A stretch of DNA of 64,000 bases from Sulfurovum sp. (GTDB lineage Bacteria; Campylobacterota; Campylobacteria; Campylobacterales; Sulfurovaceae). Positions 51,756-61,493 of this stretch are shown piece by piece. A program made the translations under genes and the position numbers. Under the pieces are notes generated by a model that had not been told where the DNA came from, did not search any database, and saw nothing but the letters and a program-made list of their open reading frames with translations. Position 1 is the stretch's first letter. Each line of letters starts with the position of its first letter. Where the stretch lies: assembly GCA_027063305.1 (NCBI GenBank), contig JAMORY010000011.1:92231-156230 (forward strand), in the 5' to 3' direction.

Positions 51756-52127
51756 TTATTCTCCAGCGTTCTGCTGTTTTGCGATCTCCGCTCTGACTTG
51801 ATCCATATCGAGCGCTTTGACCTGTCTGATAATATCTTCCAGTCCCTCTTCAGGGATAAGTCCCGGTTGTTGGAAGAGTGCGATGCTCTCTCTTAGTACA
51901 ATGACCGTCGGGATAGACTGGATCTGAAAGTGTGCTGCGATCGCCTGCTCCTCTTCAGTGTTCACTTTACCAAAGAGAATATCAGGGTGTGCTTGCGCTA
52001 CTTTTTCAAAAATCGGTCCAAACTGTTTACAAGGTCCACACCAAGGTGCCCAAAAATCGAGAATAACGATATCGCTTGAGGTGACTTTTTCGTTGAAGTT
52101 CGCTTCCGTGAGGTTTTCTAATGCCAT
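51756..52127 (-). CDS. trxA: Thioredoxin-fold protein with WCGPC
   Basis: A 123-residue cytoplasmic thioredoxin: VILDFWAPWCGPCKQFGPIF and the cis-Pro loop QSIPTVIVL. It is about 15 residues longer than E. coli TrxA at the C-terminus (DQVRAEIAKQQNAGE). Monocistronic. Confidence 0.88.
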   Translation of the reverse strand: MALENLTEANFNEKVTSSDIVILDFWAPWCGPCKQFGPIFEKVAQAHPDILFGKVNTEEEQAIAAHFQIQSIPTVIVLRESIALFQQPGLIPEEGLEDIIRQVKALDMDQVRAEIAKQQNAGE

Positions 52128-52259
52128 GAATTATCCTTATATTTAAAAGTAGCCAACATTATGACATATGGAGTTGAAAGTTTCGTATCAAAATGAAAAC
52201 TCCTTAGAAAACCTATGTTACACTAACACCCTATACAAGCGTAATATAAAGGATGAACC

Positions 52260-52820
52260 ATGACACTCTCGGCAGAAGATAAAAAGATCATACTGGAGAG
52301 TATCCGCGACATTCCCGACTTTCCGAAGCCGGGGATCGTCTTTAAGGATATCAGCACTCTCTTGAACAACCCCGAAGCCTTCAACACTCTAATGAACCAT
52401 CTTGAAGCACGATACAAAGAATTCGGGCTTGACTATATCGCAGGAATAGATGCACGTGGATTCATTTTCGGTGCTGCACTGGCAGACCGCCTGAAAGTAG
52501 GTTTCGTGCCCGTACGAAAGAAAGGGAAACTTCCCTATACGACGGTAGCACAGAAGTATAGCCTTGAGTACGGGGTTGACGAAGTGGAGATCCATATCGA
52601 CGCTTTCGGAGAGAACGGCTGCCGTTGCGGTGATACTCCGTCAAAAGTATTGCTCATCGATGACCTTATCGCCACAGGCGGAACGGCAAAAGCAGCGGCA
52701 AATCTCATCAACAAGGTGGGTGCGACGTGTATCGAGGCGTGTTTTATCATGGAGTTGACCTTTCTCAAAGGCAGAGAGGGCTTCGATATGCCTGTCTACT
52801 CCGTACTACAAGTGGACTAA
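52260..52820 (+). CDS. apt: Adenine phosphoribosyltransferase
   Basis: A 186-residue purine-salvage enzyme turning adenine and PRPP into [15 protein letters not shown] and [14 protein letters not shown] are typical of Apt; the PRPP loop is [23 protein letters not shown] precedes the ATG. Confidence 0.95.
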   Translation: MTLSAEDKKIILESIRDIPDFPKPGIVFKDISTLLNNPEAFNTLMNHLEARYKEFGLDYIAGIDARGFIFGAALADRLKVGFVPVRKKGKLPYTTVAQKYSLEYGVDEVEIHIDAFGENGCRCGDTPSKVLLIDDLIATGGTAKAAANLINKVGATCIEACFIMELTFLKGREGFDMPVYSVLQVD

Positions 52821-52867
52821 AGGGCGGGCTTTGCCCCTCCATACCCCTATCTTAACCTCTCGTTGGG

Positions 52868-52873
52868 TATAAT
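52868..52873 (+). promoter_or_regulatory. Promoter -10 of trpB (TTGGGTATAAT)
   Basis: TATAAT at 52868-52873 preceded by GTTGGG, matching the valS, ybeY and ychF promoters, about 40 bases before the trpB ATG. Confidence 0.6.
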
Positions 52874-52913
52874 CTTCCTTATCATAATTCCATCACAAAA
52901 GCAGAGAATAACT

Positions 52914-54140
52914 ATGGATCTACATCAAACAGTCTATATTCCCAAACCAAGTCCGTTCGACCCCGATCATAACGGTCACTTCGGCAAGTTCGGCGGACGT
53001 TTTGTCCCCGAGACCCTCATGCCCGCACTTGAACAGCTTCGTCTTGACTATGAAGCGGTACGCTTTGACGAAGATTTCTGGGCGGAGGTCGACTACTACT
53101 ACAAGAACTATGTCGGCCGTCCTTCGGCACTCTACTATGCCGAGAACCTCTCCAAAGAGCTTGATGCCAAGGTCTACCTCAAACGTGAAGACCTAAATCA
53201 TACCGGTGCGCACAAGATCAACCACTGTGTCGCACAGGCGGTACTGGCAAAGCGTTTGGGTAAGAAGAAGATCATCGCTGAAACTGGAGCAGGACAGCAC
53301 GGTGTGGCAACGGCAACGGTCGCAGCACTTTTCGGTTTGGAGTGCGAGGTATTCATGGGAGCCAAAGATGTGGCGCGTCAGGAGCTCAACGTATTTCGTA
53401 TGAAACTTCTGGGTGCCAAAGTTCATGCGGTAGAGAGCGGAAGCAAAACCCTCAAAGATGCCATGAACGATGCCATCCGCCACTGGGTGACCCACGCGCG
53501 TGACACCTACTATCTCATAGGAACGGTTGCAGGCCCTCACCCCTACCCGATGATGGTGCGTGACATTCAAAGCATCATCGGCTGGGAGGCCAAAGCACAG
53601 ATGATAGATATCGAAGGCAGACTGCCCGATAAGGTCATCGCCTGTATCGGCGGCGGTTCGAACGCATTGGGGATATTCAACCACTTCCTTGAAGAGGATG
53701 GTGTCGAGTGCATCGGTATCGAAGCAGGCGGTGAAGGGCTTGATGGCAAGCACGGATGTTCTCTGGAGAAAGGAAGCCCAGGCGTATTGCACGGACAGCT
53801 AAGCTACCTGCTCCAAGATGAGGATGGGCAGATCCAGGAAGCACACTCCATCTCCGCAGGGCTTGACTATCCGGGTATCGGACCTGAACACGCTTATCTC
53901 AAAGATAAAGGTAAGGTCACTTATGACCACATCACCGATGATGAAGCGATGGATGCCTTTGTATGGCTGAGCCAAAAAGAGGGGATCATCCCTGCATTCG
54001 AGAGTTCTCATGCCGTTGCCTACCTTAAGAAGATGAAGCCTGAGGATCTCAAAGGCAAGACCATTCTGGTCAACCTCTCAGGACGCGGAGACAAAGATAT
54101 GATGCAAGCGAAAGATATTCTCGCCGAGCAGTTCCGGTAG
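52914..54140 (+). CDS. trpB: Tryptophan synthase beta chain
   Basis: A 408-residue PLP enzyme. The PLP Lys is in [11 protein letters not shown], with [18 protein letters not shown], the phosphate loop [10 protein letters not shown] and the ammonium-site region. ATG 52914 gives the normal N-terminus ([21 protein letters not shown]). No trpA or other trp genes flank it, so it has its own promoter and stands alone. Confidence 0.96.
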   Translation: MDLHQTVYIPKPSPFDPDHNGHFGKFGGRFVPETLMPALEQLRLDYEAVRFDEDFWAEVDYYYKNYVGRPSALYYAENLSKELDAKVYLKREDLNHTGAHKINHCVAQAVLAKRLGKKKIIAETGAGQHGVATATVAALFGLECEVFMGAKDVARQELNVFRMKLLGAKVHAVESGSKTLKDAMNDAIRHWVTHARDTYYLIGTVAGPHPYPMMVRDIQSIIGWEAKAQMIDIEGRLPDKVIACIGGGSNALGIFNHFLEEDGVECIGIEAGGEGLDGKHGCSLEKGSPGVLHGQLSYLLQDEDGQIQEAHSISAGLDYPGIGPEHAYLKDKGKVTYDHITDDEAMDAFVWLSQKEGIIPAFESSHAVAYLKKMKPEDLKGKTILVNLSGRGDKDMMQAKDILAEQFR

Positions 54141-54229
54141 AGACCTTCTACAGCAGGGCACTCCACCCTCTGTTATCTATTTTTTGTTATACTCCTTTCA
54201 CTAACAATCCCACCTAGATAAGGATAGAT

Positions 54230-55693
54230 ATGAATTTCAATATTACAACCACACCGTTAGAAGAGATCAAAGCGGATCTGGAGCTGATCGTTGTTGTCGA
54301 CAACGACCTGAAGCACCCTACCGTACAAGATAAGAAACTTTTAAAAAGAGCCGGATTCTCCGCTGGACAGGATGAGGTCTGTATGCTTGTAGAGAAACGC
54401 AGACTCTATGCCGGGTCACAGAGCCTTCAACCAAATCATATCCGTAGAGCAGTCGCTTCGGCGGTACGCACACTGATCGGAAAGAAGGGCTACAAACATC
54501 TTAAAATGGCAAGCTATGCCGAAGATGCAGCTACCCTCCGTGCCATGGTCGAAGGAGTCGTACTGGGAAGCTACACCTTCACCAAGTACAAAAGCACTAA
54601 ACAGCGTTCACCCCTCAAAAAGGTAGATATTGCTCTTGATGGCTACAGTGCGGGCGCATTGGATATCGAAACGGCGATCACTGCCGTACACCTGGGTGAG
54701 ATCACGGCCGCTTCAACCAACTTCACCAGAGATATCGTCAACACTACACCGGATGACTGCTATCCGGAAGTAATGGCGAACATTGCCAGTGAACTTGCCG
54801 AAGAGAACGGACTGAAATGTACCATCCTCAAGCCTAAAGCCTTGAAAAAAGAGAAGATGCACACACTCCTTGCCGTTGCACGTGCAAGCCGTCATAAACC
54901 GAGGGTCATCCACCTTGCTCACAAACCAAAAAACCCTAAAGCGGTGGTCACGCTGGTCGGCAAGGGTCTTACATACGATTCGGGCGGGCTCAGCCTCAAA
55001 CCTGCTGACTTCATGGTAACGATGAAATCCGATAAAAGTGGCGGTTCTGCGGTATTGGGCATCATGAAAGCCGTTTCGGAGATGAACCTTCCTATTGAAG
55101 TACACGGTTTTGTCGGAGCGGTCGAGAATATGATCGGCGGCGATGCGTATAAGCCTGACGATGTGCTCAAAGCCAAGAACGGCAAGACCATCGAAGTGCG
55201 CAACACCGATGCGGAAGGAAGACTGGTACTGGCAGATACCCTCTGCTACGCACAACAAGAGGTCAAGGCAGACTATCTCTTTGACTTCGCGACCCTCACA
55301 GGTGCGTGTGTGGTCGGTGTGGGACACTACACATCAGGCGTAATGGGCTACAATGATGATATCAAAAGTTTCATTCGCAAAGAGGCGGAAGCTTCGGGTG
55401 AGCTCGTGACCCCGCTCGATTTTAACGACTACCTTAAAAAGACGCTCAAGAGTGAGATTGCCGATATCTGTAACATCTCCAACACCCGTTACGGTGGAGC
55501 GATCACAGCAGGACAGTTCCTTGGTGAGTTCATTGATGAAGCGCACAAGAAGAAGTGGGCGCACATCGACATTGCAGGGCCTGCATTCGTCGAGCATGCA
55601 TGGGGTGAGAACCCGCACGGCGCTTCGGGTGCGGGTGTGCGTATGATGGTACGCCTGCTTGAATCTTTGGCAAAGGAGGAAGCTGATTCATGA
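54230..55693 (+). CDS. pepA: Leucyl aminopeptidase PepA (M17)
   Basis: A 487-residue M17 metallopeptidase: GKGLTYDSGGLSLKPAD, MKSDKSGGSAV with metal Lys/Asp, and NTDAEGRLVLADTL. AAGGATAG precedes the ATG. Stop overlaps the following OB-fold gene by four bases. Confidence 0.95.
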   Translation: MNFNITTTPLEEIKADLELIVVVDNDLKHPTVQDKKLLKRAGFSAGQDEVCMLVEKRRLYAGSQSLQPNHIRRAVASAVRTLIGKKGYKHLKMASYAEDAATLRAMVEGVVLGSYTFTKYKSTKQRSPLKKVDIALDGYSAGALDIETAITAVHLGEITAASTNFTRDIVNTTPDDCYPEVMANIASELAEENGLKCTILKPKALKKEKMHTLLAVARASRHKPRVIHLAHKPKNPKAVVTLVGKGLTYDSGGLSLKPADFMVTMKSDKSGGSAVLGIMKAVSEMNLPIEVHGFVGAVENMIGGDAYKPDDVLKAKNGKTIEVRNTDAEGRLVLADTLCYAQQEVKADYLFDFATLTGACVVGVGHYTSGVMGYNDDIKSFIRKEAEASGELVTPLDFNDYLKKTLKSEIADICNISNTRYGGAITAGQFLGEFIDEAHKKKWAHIDIAGPAFVEHAWGENPHGASGAGVRMMVRLLESLAKEEADS

Positions 55694-56037
55694 GAAGTCT
55701 TCATCTAAGCCTCGCTACGCTGCTAACGATAGGTACGACCGCTCTCTTTGCCGATTCGGCATGGCCGGGAAATGTCAAACCCAAACGTATTTCGGTCAAA
55801 CACGCACTCAAACTACAAGATGATACGCCTGTAGTGCTGGATGGAACCATCATCAAACAGCTCGATGAGGAACACTTTCTCTTTCAAGACCGTACGGGGA
55901 AGATCATCGTCGAGATCGATGATGACCTGCTGGAGAAACGGCCGCTCAAACCTCGCCAAAAGGTCAGACTCTTTGGCGAAGTGGATAAAGAGCTGCACAA
56001 AACGACCGTAGAAGTCGAACACTTTACCACCCGCTAG
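55690..56037 (+). CDS. YgiW/YdeI-family (BOF) periplasmic OB-fold protein
   Basis: A 115-residue protein with a signal peptide (LATLLTIGTTALFA) and the BOF OB-fold: ALKLQDDTPVVLDGTII, HFLFQDRTGKIIVEIDDD and KVRLFGEVDKE. Relatives contribute to stress tolerance. Co-translated with pepA; overlaps the convergent antiporter gene by four bases. Confidence 0.88.
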   Translation: MRSLHLSLATLLTIGTTALFADSAWPGNVKPKRISVKHALKLQDDTPVVLDGTIIKQLDEEHFLFQDRTGKIIVEIDDDLLEKRPLKPRQKVRLFGEVDKELHKTTVEVEHFTTR

Positions 56038-57650
56038 TTCAAGTGACACACCATCACCTCTTGCGAAAGCATCGAGGCGATGGTATCTCTGGCGTTAATA
56101 ACCGTTGTAATGCCCATTTGACGGTAGACCTTCTCCTCCTCTTCGTTATTGACCTTCACAATACTCTTGACCCTGTCACTGAACGAGGCGATGTTCTCAC
56201 AAATAAGCCTTCGTTGCAGTTCATTCTCGATGGTCACCACGATTGCCGCGGACTTTTCGACATTAAAATGCGAAAGCACCATCTTCTGTGCTGCATTGGC
56301 AAGATAGATCGCCTCCTCCCCCTGCGCAATGACCGAATCGACGACTTTGACATCATGTTCGAGTATGACATAGAGCATCTGCTTCTCTTTGAGCGATGCG
56401 ACTACCTTCTGACCGATAGGCCCATACCCACAGACGATCACATGGTTCTCAAAACCCGTACTTATAAGCGCACGCTCCCTTAGAGTCTCAGGTTCACTGC
56501 TGAAACGGTCGACAATACGCTTGATGTTCTTCAGTACGAACGGTGTGATGATCATGGAGAGAATGACCGTGATAATGAGTATCTGATTAAGTGTCGTATC
56601 GATAAGCCCGTTCGAACGTGCCAATGCAAATACCGCCAGTGCGAACTCCCCTACCTGAAAGAGGGCCAAAGAGGTCTTGAGTGCCGTTCTACGCTGAACG
56701 TAAGGACGCAAAATAGCGAATATCACCACTGCTTTGATCAGCATGATCGCCACCATCAATGCAACTATGTAGTGAATGTAGGCAAGAATGGCATGCCAAT
56801 CGATGAGCATACCGATGGTCACAAAGAAGACCCCCAGCAGAATATCACGGAAAGGAATGAGATCGGCTTCGATACGGTAGCGGTACTTGGTCTCCGCCAT
56901 AAGCATTCCCGACAAGAATGCACCCAACGAATAGGTGAACCCTACCGCCTGTGCCAAAAGTGACGCACCGATAACGCCCATCAGGACAGCAACAAGGAAT
57001 ATCTCCTCCGATTCGGTTTGCATGATCCAGTCGAAAAAGCGTTCTACAACATACTTCCCTGCAACAAAAAGCACCAAGAATATCACCACCGCACCGCCAA
57101 GGGTCTCAAGAAGCATACTCATAACCGAGCCCTCCGCAGAGGTAAAAAAGGAGACCATCAGCAATATTGGGATCACCGAAAGGTCTTGAAAGAGCAAGAT
57201 ACCCAAAGAGAGCCGTCCGTAGCCCGAATGTATCTCGTTGTTCTCATTGAGTATCTTCAGTACGATAGCTGTTGAGGAGAGTGCCAACGCCCCGCCGACG
57301 ATAATGGCGGACTTCACTTCCAACCCAAAGAGAAGATACCCTAACAGCGTAAAGAGCAAGGCGCTTAACATCACCTGCAAGCCCCCGAACAAAAAGACCT
57401 CACGCTTCATGCTCTTGAGGTGTCCGACGGAGAATTCCAGACCGATAGTGAACATCAAAAAGACGATCCCAAACTCCGCAAGGTGCATCAGGAAGTTCTT
57501 CGAATCCTCCGCAAGGTTAAAGATGGAGGAGATGATGAACCCCGAAAAGACATACCCTATGACCGTCGGGATCTCGAACCGTTTGAAGATCACATTGAGT
57601 ACGGTGGCGATCGCAATGGTCACCACCAAAATAAAAAGCCCATGTTCCAC
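56034..57650 (-). CDS. CPA2-family cation:proton antiporter with RCK (TrkA-N) domain
   Basis: A 538-residue protein with 12 or so TM helices of the KefB/KefC type (FEIPTVIGYVFSGFII, FGIVFLMFTIGLEF, LALSSTAIVLKIL, LFQDLSVIPI) and a C-terminal nucleotide-binding domain (VIVCGYGPIGQKVVASL). It exchanges K+ or Na+ for protons. No KefF-like ancillary gene adjoins. Divergent from ychF. Confidence 0.92.
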   Translation of the reverse strand: MEHGLFILVVTIAIATVLNVIFKRFEIPTVIGYVFSGFIISSIFNLAEDSKNFLMHLAEFGIVFLMFTIGLEFSVGHLKSMKREVFLFGGLQVMLSALLFTLLGYLLFGLEVKSAIIVGGALALSSTAIVLKILNENNEIHSGYGRLSLGILLFQDLSVIPILLMVSFFTSAEGSVMSMLLETLGGAVVIFLVLFVAGKYVVERFFDWIMQTESEEIFLVAVLMGVIGASLLAQAVGFTYSLGAFLSGMLMAETKYRYRIEADLIPFRDILLGVFFVTIGMLIDWHAILAYIHYIVALMVAIMLIKAVVIFAILRPYVQRRTALKTSLALFQVGEFALAVFALARSNGLIDTTLNQILIITVILSMIITPFVLKNIKRIVDRFSSEPETLRERALISTGFENHVIVCGYGPIGQKVVASLKEKQMLYVILEHDVKVVDSVIAQGEEAIYLANAAQKMVLSHFNVEKSAAIVVTIENELQRRLICENIASFSDRVKSIVKVNNEEEEKVYRQMGITTVINARDTIASMLSQEVMVCHLN

Positions 57651-57715
57651 ACGCTGCCCCTTGATGATTTTTCATATTATACCCCATACTAACCCCCTCT
57701 TCACCAACTTTTGGG

Positions 57716-57721
57716 TAAAAT
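57716..57721 (+). promoter_or_regulatory. Promoter -10 of ychF (TTTTGGGTAAAAT)
   Basis: TAAAAT preceded by TTTTGGG, 44 bases before the ATG, the same 13-base block seen upstream of ybeY. Confidence 0.6.
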
Positions 57722-57765
57722 CGCGTTAATTATTCTATTTATCATTATTAACACGAAGGATCATC

Positions 57766-58869
57766 ATGGGACTAGGTATCGGACTTGTAGGACTACCAAA
57801 CGTCGGTAAATCGACCACATTCAACGCATTGACAAAGGCACAGAACGCAGAGAGCGCGAACTACCCTTTCTGTACTATCGAACCGAACAAAGCGGTCGTT
57901 CCCGTACCCGATAAGCGTCTGGATGAACTTGCCAAGATCGTCAACCCCGAGAAGATCCAACACTCCACACTCGACTTTGTCGATATTGCAGGGTTGGTCA
58001 AAGGTGCGAGTAAAGGAGAAGGACTTGGGAACAAGTTCCTCAGTAACATCCGCGAGACCGAAGTGATCTTACAGATCGTCAGATGTTTTGAAGATGAGAA
58101 TATTACACACGTCGAAGGGTCTATCGATCCGGTACGCGATATCGAGATCATCGAGACCGAACTATTGCTTGCCGATATGGAAGCGTTGGAGAAGCGTATT
58201 ACGGCACTGGCAAAAAAAGCCAAAGGGAATGACCGTGATGCCAAACTGCAACTGCCTGTTGCCGAAGCGCTCTTGAAGCACCTTGAAGAGGGAAAACCCG
58301 CTTCGACCTTTGAGGATCGTGACAATGAGGGCTTCCTAACACTCCTTCGTGACCTTAGACTGCTCAGTAACAAAGAGATCATGTACGGAGCGAACGTCGA
58401 TGAAGAGGGACTTGAAGAGGACAACGAATACGTACAGGCGCTCAAAGCCTATGCGAAAGAGCACAACCGTGAGGTCATCAAGCTCTGTGCAAAGGTCGAA
58501 GAGGAGATGGTCGATTTCGATGAAGAGGAGAAGATGGAGATGCTTGAGTCTTTGGGTGTCGAAGAGTCGGGACTTGAGCAGATCATCCGTAAAGGATTCG
58601 AAAAGCTTGGGCTTCAAAGCTACTTCACTGCAGGGGTTAAAGAGGTGCGTGCATGGACGATCCGTCAGGGAACGACCGCCCCCAAAGCCGCAGCGGTCAT
58701 CCACAACGACTTTGAAAAGGGGTTCATCCGTGCCGAGGTTATCAGCTATGAGGACTTTGTCGCGTACGGTGGTGAGCAAGGTGCCAAAGAGGCGGGAAAA
58801 ATGCGACTGGAAGGAAAAGAGTACATTGTCCAAGACGGCGATGTGATGCATTTCCGCTTCAATGTATAA
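57766..58869 (+). CDS. ychF: Redox-regulated ATPase YchF (Obg-like)
   Basis: A 367-residue TRAFAC protein that prefers ATP. G1 GLVGLPNVGKSTTFNALT, G3 DIAGLVKGASKGEGLGN, a coiled coil in the middle, and a TGS domain at the end (WTIRQGTTAPKAAAVIH, EVISYEDFVAYGGE). AAGGATC before ATG. Confidence 0.96.
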   Translation: MGLGIGLVGLPNVGKSTTFNALTKAQNAESANYPFCTIEPNKAVVPVPDKRLDELAKIVNPEKIQHSTLDFVDIAGLVKGASKGEGLGNKFLSNIRETEVILQIVRCFEDENITHVEGSIDPVRDIEIIETELLLADMEALEKRITALAKKAKGNDRDAKLQLPVAEALLKHLEEGKPASTFEDRDNEGFLTLLRDLRLLSNKEIMYGANVDEEGLEEDNEYVQALKAYAKEHNREVIKLCAKVEEEMVDFDEEEKMEMLESLGVEESGLEQIIRKGFEKLGLQSYFTAGVKEVRAWTIRQGTTAPKAAAVIHNDFEKGFIRAEVISYEDFVAYGGEQGAKEAGKMRLEGKEYIVQDGDVMHFRFNV

Positions 58870-58899
58870 GTACTGTTTTATACGATCAAAAGGATAAAC

Positions 58900-59367
58900 A
58901 TGAAAAAATGGCTACTGTTACCGATGGTTGCTTTGATATTCTCAGGGTGTGACGACTCTAAAGGCGCGTTCTTGGAGAGTGTACCTTCACAGAACGACCT
59001 ACCGACTGCCGTACATAAGCTTGAATCCATCATTCAAAAAGAGGGCTTGACCCATTTTGCCACCATTGACCATTCCGCCAACGCAAAAAAGGTCAATATG
59101 AGCCTCAAGCCTGAGACCGTGGTACTTTTTGGAAATCCCGTAGTCGGCAGTAAACTGATGCAGTGTAACCCCTCTATGGGAGTGGATCTTCCTCTGCGTC
59201 TGCTCTTTACGACCAACTATGAAGGTGAGACGACCATTACCTATGTCAATCCCGAGTATTGGTCACTTAAGCACAACATAAAAGACAAAACCTGTTTGGC
59301 GATCATTAACCAGATCCATATCGCCCTGCGTGACCTGGCTGAAAAAGCCGGGAAAAAAGAGAAGTGA
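58900..59367 (+). CDS. DUF302-family lipoprotein
   Basis: A 155-residue lipoprotein (LLPMVALIFSGCDDSK) with a DUF302 domain: EGLTHFATIDHSANAKKV, VVLFGNPVVGSKLMQCNPSMGVDLPLRLL. DUF302 proteins bind small ligands of unknown identity. First of a four-gene run reaching mltG. Confidence 0.9.
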   Translation: MKKWLLLPMVALIFSGCDDSKGAFLESVPSQNDLPTAVHKLESIIQKEGLTHFATIDHSANAKKVNMSLKPETVVLFGNPVVGSKLMQCNPSMGVDLPLRLLFTTNYEGETTITYVNPEYWSLKHNIKDKTCLAIINQIHIALRDLAEKAGKKEK

Positions 59368-59375
59368 GGTAGCCT

Positions 59376-59861
59376 ATGGCACTACAGACCAATGAGATAC
59401 TCTACCGTATCAAGAAAGCCCTGAGCCTTACGAACGAAGAGATGCTTAAGGCGTATGAACTTGCCAAGTACCCGATGGACGAAGCACACTTGGACGCCAT
59501 GCTCAAGCGCCGCTACGACAAAGCCTTTGAGCCATGCAGTTATGAGGAGCTCGGGGTCTTTCTTGACGGGCTTATCTTGCTTAAACGCGGGCCTAGTCCT
59601 AAAAAGCCCAACGACGATGAGGTGATCGAACTGACCAATAACCTCATATTGAAAAAACTGCGTATCGCACTGGAACTTAAAGAGCCTGAAACGGAGATCA
59701 TCTTCAATCTTGCCGATGTAATGTTGAGCAAACAGGAGTTGAAATCGCTCTTTAGAAAAGAGGATCACAAGAACTTCAAAGCCTGTTCGGATGAACTGCT
59801 CATGGCTTTTTTGGAGGGACTTGACGAGTTCTACTATACCGGCGAAGAGGAAAATGAATAA
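59376..59861 (+). CDS. DUF1456-family protein (YehS-like), two repeats
   Basis: A 161-residue protein of two tandem DUF1456 units: NEILYRIKKALSLTNEEMLK with ELGVFLDGLILLKRGP, and NLILKKLRIALELKEPE with LLMAFLEGLDEF. Helical and cytoplasmic; biochemical role unknown. Starts nine bases after the previous gene. Confidence 0.9.
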   Translation: MALQTNEILYRIKKALSLTNEEMLKAYELAKYPMDEAHLDAMLKRRYDKAFEPCSYEELGVFLDGLILLKRGPSPKKPNDDEVIELTNNLILKKLRIALELKEPETEIIFNLADVMLSKQELKSLFRKEDHKNFKACSDELLMAFLEGLDEFYYTGEEENE

Positions 59862-59872
59862 AGGAGTGAATC

Positions 59873-60322
59873 ATGCCCGCATACTATTCTTATGAGACAT
59901 TTGTGAATGATGTCAAGAGCCTTGTTGACAAGACTGCCGATTTTCAGCCCGAAGCACTGCTTGCCATTGCGCGTGGCGGGCTGACATTGGCACACGCTTT
60001 TGCTTTGGCGACCGATAACCGAAACCTCTTTAGCGTCAACTCCGTACTCTATGATGGAGAGGTCAAACGCTCACATGCGAAACTTACCAATATTCCCGAC
60101 CTTTCGGGGATGAAACGCGTTTTGATATTGGATGATATCGTCGATTCAGGAGAGACGCTAAAGGGAGTTCTCAATGTCCTGCATGAGCGCTATCCTGATA
60201 TCGACTTCAAGAGTGCGTCACTCTTCTATAAACAAAGTTCCGACATTCAGCCCGATTACACACTCCATGAAGCGACCGAATGGATCGACTTCTTCTGGGA
60301 AAAAGATTTCCTCCCGCAGTAA
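59873..60322 (+). CDS. Purine phosphoribosyltransferase (Gpt/Hpt-like)
   Basis: A 149-residue type I PRTase. LLAIARGGLTLAHAFA contacts pyrophosphate and VLILDDIVDSGETLKG is the PRPP loop; the C-terminal hood TEWIDFFWEKDF resembles xanthine-guanine PRTases. Base specificity (xanthine, guanine, hypoxanthine) is not certain. AAAGGAG upstream. Confidence 0.88.
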   Translation: MPAYYSYETFVNDVKSLVDKTADFQPEALLAIARGGLTLAHAFALATDNRNLFSVNSVLYDGEVKRSHAKLTNIPDLSGMKRVLILDDIVDSGETLKGVLNVLHERYPDIDFKSASLFYKQSSDIQPDYTLHEATEWIDFFWEKDFLPQ

Positions 60323-60326
60323 GTAG

Positions 60327-61361
60327 ATGCGTTTTCCTATCTCACGACCGCTGAAGTACTTGATCGTTCTCTTTGAGATCGTATTGGTCATCGCTTCGGC
60401 AGTCATGGGATACAACTTCTTCTTCCCTCCCGGCAAAGGGGACTCTCCTATCTACTTTGACGATACCAACACCTCTCAGGTCTTCGAGACACTCAAAAAA
60501 CACGGCTATGCCCTCACCTCTTGGGATCGATACCTCATAACACCCCCTCTTATCGATCATCGTGGCTGGTATGAGATAGCCCACCTTGAAGGAGGACGCT
60601 ATCACTTCTTTCAGATGCTCAAACACTCCCCTGCACCGACCATGCAAGTAAAGATCTATGCAGGTGAGACCCACGATGACATACTTACACGTCTTGCCAA
60701 CGACATGAAGCTTGAGCGCACACGTCTTGAGGAGGCTTATCACTCCCGTGCCACACTGGATGAGGGAGATATCTTGGCCGGTCGCTATATCCTTGCACGT
60801 AAGGCGAACGAAAAAAGTGTCATCGACTACCTCTTTATCCGTTCCAAGGAGCGTTTTGAGAAGTTTGAGAAGGATCACTACCTCTCCCGACTCGAAAGCG
60901 ATACGCGAAAATTCCTTCTTACCGTCGCCTCTATCATCCAAAAAGAGACAAACAACCCTAAAGAGATGCCCATTATCGCATCGATCATCTACAACCGGCT
61001 TGACAGGAACATGAAGCTACAGATGGACAGTACGCTCAACTACGGCATCTACTCCCATCAGATCGTCACTCCCGAGCGTATCAGAAACAATACCACCCAC
61101 TACAACACCTACAAATACAAAGGTCTGCCTCCCGCACCGCTGGGCTCTGTTTCACTATCGGCACTTGAAGCGGCGATGTTCCCCGCAAAGACTAACTACC
61201 TCTTCTTTATGCTTCATAAAGACGGGGGTCATGTATTCTCAAAGACCTACAAAGAACATCTGGGGCACATCAAAGCCTTTCGAGCCTACCAGCGGGAGAA
61301 GAAAAGAAAGCAAAAACGCTCAACGCCTACGGTTAAAAAGCAAAGTAAAAAAGCGGCGTAA
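60327..61361 (+). CDS. mltG: Endolytic murein transglycosylase MltG
   Basis: A 344-residue YceG-family protein with one TM (IVLFEIVLVIASAVMGY), a LysM-like part, and the catalytic block SIIQKETNNPKEMPIIASII with its Glu, then LQMDSTLNYGI and LPPAPLGSVSLSALEAAMFP. It releases nascent glycan strands. The last 14 codons overlap a small antisense-oriented ORF. Confidence 0.94.
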   Translation: MRFPISRPLKYLIVLFEIVLVIASAVMGYNFFFPPGKGDSPIYFDDTNTSQVFETLKKHGYALTSWDRYLITPPLIDHRGWYEIAHLEGGRYHFFQMLKHSPAPTMQVKIYAGETHDDILTRLANDMKLERTRLEEAYHSRATLDEGDILAGRYILARKANEKSVIDYLFIRSKERFEKFEKDHYLSRLESDTRKFLLTVASIIQKETNNPKEMPIIASIIYNRLDRNMKLQMDSTLNYGIYSHQIVTPERIRNNTTHYNTYKYKGLPPAPLGSVSLSALEAAMFPAKTNYLFFMLHKDGGHVFSKTYKEHLGHIKAFRAYQREKKRKQKRSTPTVKKQSKKAA

Positions 61362-61493
61362 CTTCCAAACAATTCCCTCTTTTTCACTTCGTCGCTTTTT
61401 CTCCTTGGCATAGAGCGCCTCTACCGCCTCTAGCTGTCCTGAGAGGACTTTTGATGCCTCTTTGAGCCGTTTGGGGTTGAAGTCACTGTGCAT
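61320..61493 (-). CDS. Possible small basic protein (57 aa), end of the MotA/OmpA operon
   Basis: ATG 61493 overlaps the end of the OmpA-like gene by 11 bases, with a GAGAGGG site upstream, and the frame runs 57 codons to TGA 61322-61320, inside the 3' end of mltG on the other strand. The peptide is charged and helical (RLKEASKVLSGQLEAVEALY) with a basic, partly hydrophobic tail (KLRRFFTLLFNRRR). No family known. Overlap, ribosome site and filling of an otherwise empty gap support it; chance is not excluded. Confidence 0.5.
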   Translation of the reverse strand: MHSDFNPKRLKEASKVLSGQLEAVEALYAKEKKRRSEKEGIVWKLRRFFTLLFNRRR

